This document shows, piece by piece, positions 17,591 to 28,157 of a stretch of 64,000 nucleotides of DNA (within the stretch, counting starts at the first letter, position 1; each line of letters begins with the position of its first letter). The notes beneath the pieces were generated by a model. It was not told the origin of the DNA and did no database searches. It saw only the letters and a list, made by a program, of their open reading frames with translations. The translations under genes were made by a program, and so were the position numbers. Origin of the DNA: Microvirga pudoricolor (GTDB lineage: Bacteria > Pseudomonadota > Alphaproteobacteria > Rhizobiales > Beijerinckiaceae); assembly GCF_016892705.1 (NCBI RefSeq), contig NZ_JAFEMB010000008.1:105865-169864 (forward strand), given 5' to 3'.

Positions 17591-18636
17591 TGGACACCGC
17601 TCTCTCGGCAACCCTGTTCGGCGCCGAAGACCTCCGCATGATCGAACGGCCACTGGAGCCGCTCGATCCCGGCATGGTGCGGGTGCGTTTTGCGGCGGGC
17701 GGCATCTGCGGATCCGACATGCACTACTTTCGACATGGCCGGACGGGAGATTTCGTCGTCGAGACCCCTTTGACGCTCGGTCATGAGATCGCCGGGGAGA
17801 TTTTGGAGGTTGGTGGCGAAACGACGGGCGTATCCGTCGGCGACCGGGTGGCCGTGAACCCGTCACGCTGGTGTGGCCACTGCGCCCGTTGCCGGGACGG
17901 GCGGCCGAACCTGTGCGAGAATATTTATTTCATGGGTTCGGCCTCCAAGAAGCCGCATATGCAAGGCGGCTTCGCGTCCGTCTTCGACGTGGTGCCGGCG
18001 CAATGCGTGAAGGTGTCCGATGACACACCCCTTGCGGCGGCAGCTTTGGCTGAGCCTCTGGCTGTGTGCCTTCACGCGATAAACCGGGCCAGCCCCTTGG
18101 ACGGCAAACGGGGTATCGTTTTCGGGGCCGGTCCCATCGGTCTCCTGACGGTTCTGGCGGCGCGTCTGGCCGGATTGTCGGAGATCGCGGTCGTGGACGT
18201 CGCCGCCGCTCCCCTGGCATTCGCGCAACGCCTTGGCGCCGACCACATCGTGGACGTGGCGCAGGGCGACGAGACCCTGAAGGATCTGGCGGACGATCGA
18301 TGCTTCGACGTCGCCTTCGAGGTCTCCGGCACGGTTGCGGGCCTTTCATCCGCCATACGCAATGTCAGGCGGGGCGGCACGATCGTGCAGATCGGAAACC
18401 TCCCGGCGGGTCCGCTGCCCATCCCGGCAAACGCCATCATGTCCCGCGAGCTCGACCTCAAGGGGTCTTTCCGCTTCGGAGACGAGTTCGCGCGGGCCGT
18501 GCACCTGATCGACGAAGGCCGGGTCGACGTGCTCTCCATCGTAACGGCCAAGCGCCCGCTCTCCCTTGCCGAGGAGGGTTTCCGGCTCGCTCTCGACCGA
18601 TCGCAAAGCGTCAAAGTACTCCTCACGGCCGAGTGA
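17590..18636 (+). CDS. Zinc-dependent alcohol dehydrogenase, L-idonate 5-dehydrogenase type
   Basis: 348 residues of the medium-chain dehydrogenase family. The catalytic zinc site is GICGSDMHYF with the later LGHEIAGE; the structural zinc lobe is WCGHCARCRDGRPNLC; the NAD-binding glycines are FGAGPIGLL. IYFMGSASKKPHMQGGFAS is characteristic of IdnD-like enzymes, which oxidise L-idonate to 5-keto-D-gluconate. Coupled to dctM by a 1-base overlap, so the imported compound is probably its substrate or close to it. Sorbitol, xylitol or gulonate dehydrogenase activity cannot be excluded. Confidence 0.82.
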   Translation: MDTALSATLFGAEDLRMIERPLEPLDPGMVRVRFAAGGICGSDMHYFRHGRTGDFVVETPLTLGHEIAGEILEVGGETTGVSVGDRVAVNPSRWCGHCARCRDGRPNLCENIYFMGSASKKPHMQGGFASVFDVVPAQCVKVSDDTPLAAAALAEPLAVCLHAINRASPLDGKRGIVFGAGPIGLLTVLAARLAGLSEIAVVDVAAAPLAFAQRLGADHIVDVAQGDETLKDLADDRCFDVAFEVSGTVAGLSSAIRNVRRGGTIVQIGNLPAGPLPIPANAIMSRELDLKGSFRFGDEFARAVHLIDEGRVDVLSIVTAKRPLSLAEEGFRLALDRSQSVKVLLTAE

Positions 18637-18775
18637 CGGCGCCTATCGGCGATCTCATCCTTTAGGCTGAGGGGCAAACAAGGTTGCAAAGCTAAGGCCT
18701 TCGTTCTTCGAGACAATTTGCGAAGGCGCCGATGCCGATATTTTCAACGCCCCAGAACCGATCTTGCCGCCTCTG

Positions 18776-18792
18776 TATATAATATTATTAAT
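18776..18792 (+). promoter_or_regulatory. Possible -10 region of the chvE operon
   Basis: An unusually AT-rich patch for this genome contains TATAAT (18778-18783) and the small palindrome TAATATTA, about 60 bases upstream of chvE. No good -35 box stands at the right distance, which would fit an activator-dependent promoter. In Agrobacterium chvE is controlled by the LysR-type GbpR; no such gene lies here. Confidence 0.35.
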
Positions 18793-18843
18793 CGAGCGAT
18801 GGCACGGCCGCATAAGCCGGTGGGCCGAACTTGGAGAAGACGC

Positions 18844-19908
18844 ATGAAGGGAATCAAGCTGGCAATGACCGCGCTGGCGCTTGGGGCGCTGGGCTTGGTC
18901 TCGGCCGCACACGCGCAGGACAAAGGCACCGTCGGCGTCTCCATGCCGACAAAATCCTCCGCGCGGTGGATCGACGACGGCAACAACATGGTGAAGTCCC
19001 TGACGGACAAGGGATACAAGGTCGATCTGCAATACGCCGAGGACGATATCCCGAACCAGCTGGCGCAGATCGAGAACATGATCACCAAAGGCGTGAAGGT
19101 TCTCGTGATCGCCGCCATCGACGGTACGACACTCTCCGACGCCCTCCAGCAAGCCGCCGACAAGGGTATCAAGGTCATCTCCTACGACCGGCTGATCCGC
19201 AATTCCAAGAACGTCGATTATTATGCAACCTTCGACAACTTCCAGGTGGGTGTGCTGCAGGCGAGCTACATCGAGAAGGCGCTGGGCCTGAAGGAGGGCA
19301 AGGGTCCGTTCAATATCGAATTGTTCGGCGGCTCACCGGACGACAACAATGCCTACTTCTTTTACAACGGCGCCATGTCCGTGCTCGATCCCTACATCAA
19401 GAGCGGCAAGCTGAAGGTCCAGAGCGGCCAGACCGGGATGGACAAGGTTTCGACCCTGCGCTGGGACGGCGCTGTGGCTCAATCCCGCATGGATAACCTG
19501 CTGAGCGCTTACTACAACGACAAGCGGGTGGATGCCGTCTTGTCGCCCTATGACGGCCTGAGCATCGGCATCATTTCGTCTCTGAAGGGCGTCGGCTACG
19601 GCACACCCAAGCAGCCGATGCCGGTCATCACCGGACAGGACGCCGAGGTTCCCTCGATCAAGTCGATCATCGCCAAGGAGCAGACATCCACGGTATTCAA
19701 GGACACCCGCGAGCTCGCCAAGGTGGCGGCCAACATGGTGGACGCTCAGATGACCGGGAAGACCGTCGAGGTGAATGACACCAAGACCTACGAGAATGGC
19801 GTCAAGACCGTACCGTCTTATCTCCTCAAGCCCGTGAGCGTGGATGCTTCCAACTGGAAGGAAGTCCTGGTGGGCAGCGGCTACTACAAGGAAGACCAGT
19901 TCAAGTAA
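18844..19908 (+). CDS. chvE: Multiple-sugar-binding periplasmic receptor ChvE
   Basis: 354 residues with a signal peptide (1-24, ending AAHAQD) and the two-domain periplasmic binding fold. Diagnostic parts are [52 protein letters not shown] and [14 protein letters not shown]. ChvE binds arabinose, galactose, glucose, xylose and similar aldoses, feeds the GguAB importer and, in Agrobacterium, also signals through VirA. No virA is seen here, so transport is the safe role. First gene of chvE-gguABC; a strong hairpin follows its stop codon. Confidence 0.93.
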   Translation: MKGIKLAMTALALGALGLVSAAHAQDKGTVGVSMPTKSSARWIDDGNNMVKSLTDKGYKVDLQYAEDDIPNQLAQIENMITKGVKVLVIAAIDGTTLSDALQQAADKGIKVISYDRLIRNSKNVDYYATFDNFQVGVLQASYIEKALGLKEGKGPFNIELFGGSPDDNNAYFFYNGAMSVLDPYIKSGKLKVQSGQTGMDKVSTLRWDGAVAQSRMDNLLSAYYNDKRVDAVLSPYDGLSIGIISSLKGVGYGTPKQPMPVITGQDAEVPSIKSIIAKEQTSTVFKDTRELAKVAANMVDAQMTGKTVEVNDTKTYENGVKTVPSYLLKPVSVDASNWKEVLVGSGYYKEDQFK

Positions 19909-19916
19909 GGCATGAT

Positions 19917-19952
19917 GCCTGGGCTCACGCACCATGACGCGGGAGCCCAGGC
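19917..19952 (+). promoter_or_regulatory. Strong mRNA hairpin between chvE and gguA
   Basis: GCCTGGGCTC (19917-19926) and GAGCCCAGGC (19943-19952) form a perfect 10-bp stem with a 16-base loop directly after the chvE stop. There is no U-tract, so mRNA stabilisation of the chvE segment or partial termination are both possible. Confidence 0.75.
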
Positions 19953-19980
19953 TCGCATGAATGGAACTGAGAGCGAGTGC

Positions 19981-21510
19981 ATGAACGCGATCCTTGAAAT
20001 GCGCGGGATCACCAAGACGTTTCCAGGCGTCAAGGCGCTGGACGACGTCAACATCGCCGTCAAGGCTGGGGAGATTCATGCCCTGGTGGGGGAGAACGGC
20101 GCCGGCAAATCGACCCTCATGAAGGTGCTGAGCGGGGTTTATCCGTACGGCTCCTATACGGGAGAGATCCGTTTCGAGGGCGAGGAACGCCGGTTTCGGG
20201 ACATCGCGGACAGCGAGAAGCTCGGGATCATCATCATCCACCAGGAACTGGCGCTCGTACCGCTTCTGTCCATTGCCGAAAACATTTTCCTCGGGAACGA
20301 GCAGGCCCGTTTCGGTGTCATCGACTGGTCTTTCGTGTTCGCGCAGACGAAGGCGCTTCTGAAGAAGGTCGGCCTGAAGGAGGCTCCCGATACGCTCGTG
20401 ACCGACATCGGCGTCGGCAAGCAGCAACTCGTGGAGATCGCCAAGGCCCTGTCCAAGAAGGTGAAGCTCCTTATCCTCGACGAGCCCACGGCCAGCCTGA
20501 ACGAGAGCGACAGCGACGCGCTCCTGAACCTGCTTCTGGAGTTCAAGGCCCAGGGCATCTCCTCGATTCTGATATCCCACAAGCTGAACGAAATCTCCAA
20601 AGTGGCGGATTCGATCACCGTGCTGCGGGATGGAACCACCGTGGAGACCCTCGACTGCCACCGGGAGGCCATCAGCGAGGACCGCATCATCCGCGGGATG
20701 GTCGGGCGCGCCATGGCCGACCGTTATCCCCATCGCGAACCTCGCGTGGGCGAGCGGATTTTCGAGGTGAAGGATTGGACCGCCTACCATCCGCTTCATG
20801 CGGACCGAAAAGTGGTGAAGGGCGTCAATTTCCATATCAACAAAGGCGAGATCGTCGGTATCGCCGGCCTCATGGGCGCCGGCCGGACGGAACTGGCCAT
20901 GAGCCTGTTCGGCCGCACCTGGGGCCAGAACATCAGCGGGACAGTGCTTCTGAACGGTCGTGAGATCGATACCTCCACCGTCGGCCGGGCCGTCGACAAC
21001 GGCATCGCCTACGTGACCGAGGACCGGAAGACCTACGGCCTGATCCTTGAGGAGGACATCCGCAAGAACGTGACGCTCGCGAACCTGGAGGGCGTGGCCA
21101 ACGCCCTCGTGATCGACGACATCCGCGAGATGGCCGTCGCGAACGACTACCGGGGCAAGCTGCGCATCCGGTCCTCCAACATCTACCAGCAGACCGTGAA
21201 CCTGTCGGGGGGCAACCAGCAGAAGGTCGTGCTGAGCAAATGGCTCTTCGCCGATCCGAAGATCCTGATCCTGGACGAGCCGACGCGCGGCATCGATGTC
21301 GGGGCGAAGTACGAAATCTACACCATCATCAACAATCTGGCGGATGCCGGAAAAGGCGTCCTCATGATCTCCTCCGAGATGCCCGAGCTTCTGGGCATGT
21401 GCGACCGCATCTACGTCATGAACGAGGGAGCCCTCATCGGCGAATTCGCGGCGGCGGAAGCGTCCCAGGAGAGGATCATGCACGCCATCGTCAAGGCGGG
21501 AAGGCATTAG
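19981..21510 (+). CDS. gguA: Sugar ABC transporter ATP-binding protein GguA
   Basis: 509 residues with two fused ABC domains, the arrangement of monosaccharide importers. Domain 1 has GENGAGKST (Walker A), [15 protein letters not shown] (signature region) and [11 protein letters not shown] (Walker B). Domain 2 has the degenerate [10 protein letters not shown] in place of Walker A, then [15 protein letters not shown] and [15 protein letters not shown] degenerate second Walker A is normal for RbsA/XylG-type proteins. ATG 19981 matches the family N-terminus [12 protein letters not shown]; the frame is open from 19912. One base separates it from gguB. Confidence 0.93.
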   Translation: MNAILEMRGITKTFPGVKALDDVNIAVKAGEIHALVGENGAGKSTLMKVLSGVYPYGSYTGEIRFEGEERRFRDIADSEKLGIIIIHQELALVPLLSIAENIFLGNEQARFGVIDWSFVFAQTKALLKKVGLKEAPDTLVTDIGVGKQQLVEIAKALSKKVKLLILDEPTASLNESDSDALLNLLLEFKAQGISSILISHKLNEISKVADSITVLRDGTTVETLDCHREAISEDRIIRGMVGRAMADRYPHREPRVGERIFEVKDWTAYHPLHADRKVVKGVNFHINKGEIVGIAGLMGAGRTELAMSLFGRTWGQNISGTVLLNGREIDTSTVGRAVDNGIAYVTEDRKTYGLILEEDIRKNVTLANLEGVANALVIDDIREMAVANDYRGKLRIRSSNIYQQTVNLSGGNQQKVVLSKWLFADPKILILDEPTRGIDVGAKYEIYTIINNLADAGKGVLMISSEMPELLGMCDRIYVMNEGALIGEFAAAEASQERIMHAIVKAGRH

Positions 21511-21511
21511 G

Positions 21512-22714
21512 ATGGATACCAGGGTTTCGGACGAGATCGCGGGCGAGAAGCGGGAATCCTATGGGAGCTTCCTAAAGACCCATTTCCGCGATTACGGCAT
21601 GCTGGTGGCGCTCCTGCTGATCATGGCCTTCTTCCAGGTGATGACCGGCGGCACCCTGCTGCGGCCCCTCAACCTCACGAACCTGATCCTGCAGAACAGC
21701 TACATCGTCATCATGGCGCTGGGCATGCTGCTGGTCATCGTGGCCGGGCACATCGACCTGTCCGTGGGCTCGGTCGTCGGTTTCGTGGGCGGTCTTGCGG
21801 CCGTGCTCATCGTGAAGTTCGGCATGCATTATGTGCCTGCCACCATCATCTGTCTCGTGGTCGGGGGCCTCATCGGAGCGGCGCAGGGCTATTGGGTGGC
21901 CTATCTCAAGGTGCCGTCCTTCATCGTCACGCTGGCCGGGATGCTGGTCTTCAAGGGCCTGACCCTGTCGCTCCTCGGTGGGCAGTCCGTGGGTCCGTTC
22001 CCGCCCACCTTCCAGAAGCTCAGCTCCGGCTTCATCCCGGATGCATTCTCGGTGGAAGGCCTTAGCCTGACATCGCTCCTGCTCGGCGTGATCACGGCAG
22101 CGGCGCTGGTCTACTTCGGATTCCGCTCCCGGGTTAACCAGCAGAAGCATACGGTCGAGACGGCGCCGTTCGGGTTCTTCGTGTTCAAGAACGCTCTGCT
22201 CTGTTTCCTCATCATCGGCTTTGCCTACCTGCTTGCCACCTACCGCGGCCTGCCGAACGTGCTCATCATCATGTTCGCCCTCGTGGCGCTCTATGCCTTC
22301 GTAACCAACCGAACCACCATCGGGCGGCGGATATACGCGCTCGGCGGCAACGAGAAGGCCGCCAAGCTCTCCGGCATCAAGACCGAACGCCTCACCTTCC
22401 TGACCTTCGTGAACATGGGCGTGCTGGCGGCGCTCGCCGGCCTCATCTTCGCGGCGCGTCTCAACACCGCGACCCCTAAGGCGGGCCTCGGCTTCGAACT
22501 CGACGTCATCGCGGCCTGCTTCATCGGCGGCGCTTCCGCCTATGGCGGCGTCGGCAAGGTCACCGGCGCCGTCATCGGAGCCTTCGTGATGGGCGTCATG
22601 AATAACGGCATGTCCATCCTGGGCATCGGTATCGATTATCAGCAGGTCATCAAAGGTCTCGTGCTTTTGGCCGCCGTCACCGCCGACGTCTACAACAAGA
22701 AGAAGTCCGCCTGA
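21512..22714 (+). CDS. gguB: Sugar ABC transporter permease GguB
   Basis: 400 residues with ten or so membrane helices, MmsB/XylH type. GMLLVIVAGHIDLSVGSVVGF and the C-terminal FIGGASAYGGVGKVTGAVIGAFVMGVMNN region are hallmarks (quoted in part). It forms the membrane channel for the ChvE-delivered sugar. A perfect 7-bp hairpin GTCCGCC-TGATC-GGCGGAC (22705-22723) spans its stop codon, just before gguC. Confidence 0.93.
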   Translation: MDTRVSDEIAGEKRESYGSFLKTHFRDYGMLVALLLIMAFFQVMTGGTLLRPLNLTNLILQNSYIVIMALGMLLVIVAGHIDLSVGSVVGFVGGLAAVLIVKFGMHYVPATIICLVVGGLIGAAQGYWVAYLKVPSFIVTLAGMLVFKGLTLSLLGGQSVGPFPPTFQKLSSGFIPDAFSVEGLSLTSLLLGVITAAALVYFGFRSRVNQQKHTVETAPFGFFVFKNALLCFLIIGFAYLLATYRGLPNVLIIMFALVALYAFVTNRTTIGRRIYALGGNEKAAKLSGIKTERLTFLTFVNMGVLAALAGLIFAARLNTATPKAGLGFELDVIAACFIGGASAYGGVGKVTGAVIGAFVMGVMNNGMSILGIGIDYQQVIKGLVLLAAVTADVYNKKKSA

Positions 22715-22766
22715 TCGGCGGACTCCGGCATCCAGTCATCTCCAGTTTCGTAAGGATCGAAAACCC

Positions 22767-23765
22767 ATGTCCGTGCGCCTCGTCCAGTTCCTCGACAAGC
22801 AGGGCCACCAGAAGGCTGGCATCGTGTCGGAGGATGCGCTCCAGATCCTTGAAGGCGTGTCGAGCATCTATGAACTGGCCATGAAGGCGATCGAGAAGGA
22901 GATCACTCTCGCGGAGGCTGCCGAGAAGCACCGGGGCGGCGAGGAAGCGAGCTACGCGGCCGTGATCGATGAGAAGCGCTTGCTGCCCCCGATCACACAC
23001 CCGGACGCCTCCCGTTGCCATGTGACGGGTACGGGTCTGACCCACCTCGGCAGCGCCGACACGCGCGACAAGATGCACAAGACGGAGGTCAAGGAGACCG
23101 ACCTCACGGATTCGATGAAAATGTTCCGCTCCGGCTTGGCAGAGGGACGACCGGGCGAGGGAAAGATCGGTGCGCAGCCGGAATGGTTCTACAAGGGCAA
23201 CGGCTCCTTCGTGGTCGCGCCCGAGCAGCCTTTGATCTCTCCGGTTTTCGGCGAGGATGGCGGCGAGGAGCCGGAGCTGGCGGGCCTATACGTGATCGCC
23301 CCCGACGGCACGCCGGTGCGTCTCGGGTTTGCCCTCGGCAACGAGTTCTCGGACCACGTGACGGAGCGCCAGAACTACCTGCTGCTCGCCCATTCGAAGC
23401 TGCGCCAGAGCTCCTTCGGGCCCGAACTGCGTTTGGGGGAACCGCCGGCGGATATTCGCGGCACAAGTCGCATCCGCCGCGGCGGCGAGGTGATCTGGGA
23501 AAAGTCTTTCCTGACCGGCGAGGCCAACATGTCCCATAGCCTCGCGAACCTGGAGCACCATCATTTCAAGTACCGCGAGCACCGGATACCAGGCGACGTG
23601 CATGTGCATTATTTCGGCACCGCCACCTTGAGCTTTGCCGATGGTATCCGCACCGAGCCGGGCGACGTGTTCGAGATCGAGGCTGAAGGCTTCGGTCAGC
23701 CGTTGCGCAATCCGGTCGAAACGGCTCCCGGCGAGAACATTCTCGTGCGAGTCAAGGCCATCTGA
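22767..23765 (+). CDS. gguC: GguC / AraD1-family sugar-acid enzyme (FAH superfamily)
   Basis: 332 residues starting MSVRLVQFLDKQGHQKAG. The C-terminal half (about 90-330) has the fumarylacetoacetate-hydrolase-like fold, with PEWFYKGNGSF, ALGNEFSDHVTERQNYLLLAHSKLR and HVHYFGTATLSFADGI; the conserved acidic residues there should bind a divalent metal. GguC was first seen as the fourth gene of the Agrobacterium chvE operon. The family has been proposed to act as 2-keto-3-deoxy-L-arabinonate dehydratase (AraD1). The arabinonate-dehydratase-like gene directly behind it fits that proposal. Confidence 0.88.
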   Translation: MSVRLVQFLDKQGHQKAGIVSEDALQILEGVSSIYELAMKAIEKEITLAEAAEKHRGGEEASYAAVIDEKRLLPPITHPDASRCHVTGTGLTHLGSADTRDKMHKTEVKETDLTDSMKMFRSGLAEGRPGEGKIGAQPEWFYKGNGSFVVAPEQPLISPVFGEDGGEEPELAGLYVIAPDGTPVRLGFALGNEFSDHVTERQNYLLLAHSKLRQSSFGPELRLGEPPADIRGTSRIRRGGEVIWEKSFLTGEANMSHSLANLEHHHFKYREHRIPGDVHVHYFGTATLSFADGIRTEPGDVFEIEAEGFGQPLRNPVETAPGENILVRVKAI

Positions 23766-23795
23766 ACCTATCCCACTTTTCGGCGCGCCTGGAAG

Positions 23796-25532
<1,737 letters not shown>

Positions 25533-25601
25533 GCCAGCCCTTCCGTCGCGGGGGTTGGGCTGATATCCCGTCCGCCTCTCATGAGCGGGCGAGGTGTCAC
25601 C

Positions 25602-25997
25602 ATGGCCAAGGCCATCCATTCCATGATCCGGGTCCTCGAAGAGGAGCGATCGGTCCATTTCTATGAACAGGCCTTGGGCCTTGCCGTCGCCGATCGGTTC
25701 GCCTTCGACGGTTTCACGCTGGTCTATCTCCGCAGCCCTGATAACGAGTTCGAACTCGAGCTCACGATCAACGATGGAAGGGCGCAGCCGTATTCCCTCG
25801 GCGACGGATACGGGCATTTGGCCGTGTCGGTCACCGACCTCGACGCGGAGCACCGGCGCATGGAAAGCCTCGGCCTATCCGTGACGCCTGTGAGGGAGAT
25901 GGCGCACCAGGGCAGGCCGCTGGCAAAATTCTTCTTCGTGCAGGACCCCGACGGCTACAAGATCGAAGTGCTCCAGCGTCGCGGCCGTTACGTCTGA
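25602..25997 (+). CDS. Glyoxalase I-like VOC protein
   Basis: 131 residues of the vicinal-oxygen-chelate fold. All four metal ligands of lactoylglutathione lyase are in place: IHSMIRV (H6), ELTIN (E53), GYGHLAV (H72) and GYKIEVL (E122). It should convert the methylglyoxal-glutathione adduct to S-lactoylglutathione. ATG 25602 follows GAGGTG. Its stop overlaps the next start by one base (TGATG), tying it to the deformylase-like gene. Confidence 0.85.
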   Translation: MAKAIHSMIRVLEEERSVHFYEQALGLAVADRFAFDGFTLVYLRSPDNEFELELTINDGRAQPYSLGDGYGHLAVSVTDLDAEHRRMESLGLSVTPVREMAHQGRPLAKFFFVQDPDGYKIEVLQRRGRYV

Positions 25998-26494
25998 TGG
26001 CGGTCCGTCCCATCGTCCGCTTTCCCGATCCCCGATTGCGGCGGAAGGCCGAGCCTGTCGGCGAAGTCACGGACGAGATCCGCGATCTGGCCCGGGATCT
26101 GGCCGACACCATGGCGGCCGCGCCGGGTGTCGGCATCACGGCGCCCCATGTTGGCGTGTTGCTGCGGGTCATGGTGATCCGCCTTGAGGGCGATCCCGGG
26201 CCGCTGACCTACATCGATCCCGAAATCGTCTGGTTCTCGCCGGAACGCTCCCGGCAGTCTGAGGGCAGCGTTTCGATGCCGGGAGTGATCGACGAAATCG
26301 AGCGCCCCGCGCGGGTGAGGATGCGTTACCGAGACCTGGATGGGACGAGCCGCGAGGAAGAGGCGGAGGGCTTCAGGGCCATCTGCTATCAGCACGAAAT
26401 CGACCAGCTCGACGGAATTTTCTGGATCGACCGGCTGTCCCGGCTCAAGCGTGATAGGCTTATCAGACGGTTCGAAAAGCTCCATCGCCCCTGA
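25997..26494 (+). CDS. Peptide deformylase-like protein with altered metal site
   Basis: 165 residues with the whole peptide deformylase scaffold, but all three signature motifs are changed. Motif 1 reads GVGITAPH (44-51) instead of GxGxAAxQ. Motif 2 is EGSVS (89-93), so the metal-binding Cys is Ser91. Motif 3 is QHEIDQ (132-137), so the second metal-binding His is Gln137; H133 and E134 remain. It therefore has at most one of the three standard ligands and is probably not a normal deformylase. The main def gene must be elsewhere. Coupled to the glyoxalase gene. Confidence 0.85.
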   Translation: MAVRPIVRFPDPRLRRKAEPVGEVTDEIRDLARDLADTMAAAPGVGITAPHVGVLLRVMVIRLEGDPGPLTYIDPEIVWFSPERSRQSEGSVSMPGVIDEIERPARVRMRYRDLDGTSREEEAEGFRAICYQHEIDQLDGIFWIDRLSRLKRDRLIRRFEKLHRP

Positions 26495-26497
26495 AAT

Positions 26498-26539
26498 GGA
26501 AAAGACCCTGCGCGAAGGATGCTCCGGCAGGGTCTTTCC
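26498..26539 (+). terminator. Long hairpin behind the deformylase-like gene
   Basis: GGAAAAGACCCTGC (26498-26511) pairs with GCAGGGTCTTTCC (26527-26539) with one bulged A and a 15-base loop. T-rich and A-rich flanks inside the stem make it likely to work as a terminator for the glyoxalase/deformylase-like pair; it starts three bases after the stop codon. Confidence 0.75.
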
Positions 26540-26723
26540 ATGCAGGACCTGATACGCCACGCGGCCCGCCACCCGTTCTAAGGCCAGGAGGTAAACAGGG
26601 CCTTTCGAAAAGCGGAGATTGAGCCTCAGGATCGGGCGACGGACGATTTGGTGGTAGGGACGGAACCGGTTTGGCCCGACAGGCTATTTTCAAGGTCCGG
26701 TCCTGAGTTCGAGGGAGGGAGTG

Positions 26724-27050
26724 ATGGTTGAACTGGTTCGAGAGTGGCCCCGGTCGCTCGAGCGCGCCCTCAGCGAGATTCGCGCCGTTTCCGGCCGGTC
26801 GGGTTGCTACATTGCGGAGGTCGACCTGTCGGAAGACGAGGTTCGCACGCTCAACCTGTTCGAGGCCAGTGCCCGCCACGAGCATGTTTCATTCCGCGAT
26901 CCAGAGACGGCGCAGGCGTGTTTCGCGTATCTCAACACGCCGGTCGGCCTGGGCGGACCGAGGGCTCCGGGGGCCGGGATCGCGAGGGTTCGCATCTCAT
27001 TCACGGATGTTCAGCGCGTGCGGCCCGCCGAGGCTCATGAGACCTACTGA
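26724..27050 (+). CDS. Hypothetical protein
   Basis: 108 residues from ATG 26724 (GTG 26721 also possible), preceded by GAGGGAG. It has no signal peptide or membrane segment and contains an acidic first half (GCYIAEVDLSEDEVRTLNLF) and a Gly/Pro loop (GLGGPRAPGAG) before a final strand ARVRISFTDV. I do not recognise a family. The ribosome-binding site, good codon use and the preceding terminator support it as a real single gene. Confidence 0.55.
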   Translation: MVELVREWPRSLERALSEIRAVSGRSGCYIAEVDLSEDEVRTLNLFEASARHEHVSFRDPETAQACFAYLNTPVGLGGPRAPGAGIARVRISFTDVQRVRPAEAHETY

Positions 27051-27117
27051 CCGTCGGGTCCTTGCCTTCCCGGCCATTCGCGCTTCCATGGGTGGCACGA
27101 ACTAACCCGAGTCGGTC

Positions 27118-27927
27118 ATGGCCACATTCCTCTGCTCAACTTGCGGCACATCCTATCCACCCTCCGATGATCCTCCCCTTCATTGCCCGATCTGCGAGGA
27201 TGAAAGGCAGTGGGTTCCCGTCACGGGGCAGGCATGGACGACGCCGGAGCAGGTGGAGGCGCGCCATTGCAACGAATGGCGCCTGCACGAACCGGGGCTG
27301 TTGAGCCTTCACACGGTGCCGCGGTTCGCCATCGACCAGCGTGCGTTTCTGCTACGAACGGACAGCGGCAACATTCTGTGGGACTGCCTGTCCCTCATCG
27401 ATCCCGCCACGAAGACCCTGATCGACGCCCTCGGCGGCCTGTCCGCGATCGCGATCTCCCATCCGCATTACTATACTCGCATGCAGGATTGGAGCGAGGC
27501 CTTCGGAGGCGTGCCGATTCATCTCCACGCGGCCGATCGGGAATGGATCATGCACCCGTCCCCAGCGATACGGCTCTGGGAAGGCAACAACCTTGTCCTG
27601 GCTCGCGGCCTGACGCTGCTCAGGCTCGGCGGTCACTTCGACGGCGGCACGGTGTTGCATTGGAGCGCCGGCGCCGAGGGTCGCGGCGTCATCCTCTCGG
27701 CCGACATCATTCAGGTGGCGGCCGATGTCGGGCGCGTATCCTTTCTCTGGAGCTACCCGAACATGATGCCGCTCCCCGCCCGCGAGGTCCTGCGCATCGG
27801 TCGCGCCCTCGATCCCTGGAGGTACGACCGCATCTATGGGGCTTTCAATGGCAAGGAGGTCATGCACGGGGCCAGGGGCGTCGTCGAGCGATCGATCCAG
27901 CGCTACGTCGAACTGCTCCGAGACTGA
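27118..27927 (+). CDS. MBL-fold protein with N-terminal zinc ribbon
   Basis: 269 residues. A rubredoxin-like zinc ribbon occupies residues 1-30 (C6, C9, C23, C26 in two CxxC pairs). A metallo-beta-lactamase domain follows, with SHPHYYTRM (H115, H117) in place of HxHxDH, GGHFDGG (H173) and SADIIQV with an Asp ligand. The missing Asp-His of the first motif means only part of the two-metal site is kept. The function is unknown; hydrolase or oxygen-reactive roles occur in the superfamily. It stands alone and points towards poxB. Confidence 0.75.
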   Translation: MATFLCSTCGTSYPPSDDPPLHCPICEDERQWVPVTGQAWTTPEQVEARHCNEWRLHEPGLLSLHTVPRFAIDQRAFLLRTDSGNILWDCLSLIDPATKTLIDALGGLSAIAISHPHYYTRMQDWSEAFGGVPIHLHAADREWIMHPSPAIRLWEGNNLVLARGLTLLRLGGHFDGGTVLHWSAGAEGRGVILSADIIQVAADVGRVSFLWSYPNMMPLPAREVLRIGRALDPWRYDRIYGAFNGKEVMHGARGVVERSIQRYVELLRD

Positions 27928-28118
27928 CCTCCCACGGGCTCACCCAGCCAACACTGCCTCGATCGGCAACAGTATCGATCCAGGCGCCAGCGGAATGCCG
28001 GGCGCCGTCGCGCCCGTTTTTCCAAGGCCGTTAATCGTTTCTTAAGGCAAGAGGCGCAGCCTCGTGAGGTGCCTGGTGGCACAGTCTCCCTGGAATGGCC
28101 GACTCAGACGGCCCACCT

Positions 28119-28148
28119 AGAGCGCCCCGATTATGGCGCTCTTTCCTT
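28119..28148 (+). terminator. Hairpin between the MBL gene and poxB
   Basis: AGAGCGCC-CCGATTAT-GGCGCTCT is a perfect 8-bp stem with an 8-base loop followed by TTCCTT on the plus strand. It lies just before the poxB stop codon and could end plus-strand transcripts; the rest of 27928-28157 shows nothing else. Confidence 0.6.
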
Positions 28149-28157
28149 GAGCACCGG

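Noticed and set aside
19333..21507. 724-residue minus-strand open frame opposite chvE and gguA
   Set aside because: Antisense shadow of two clear transporter genes; no ribosome-binding site or recognisable domain.
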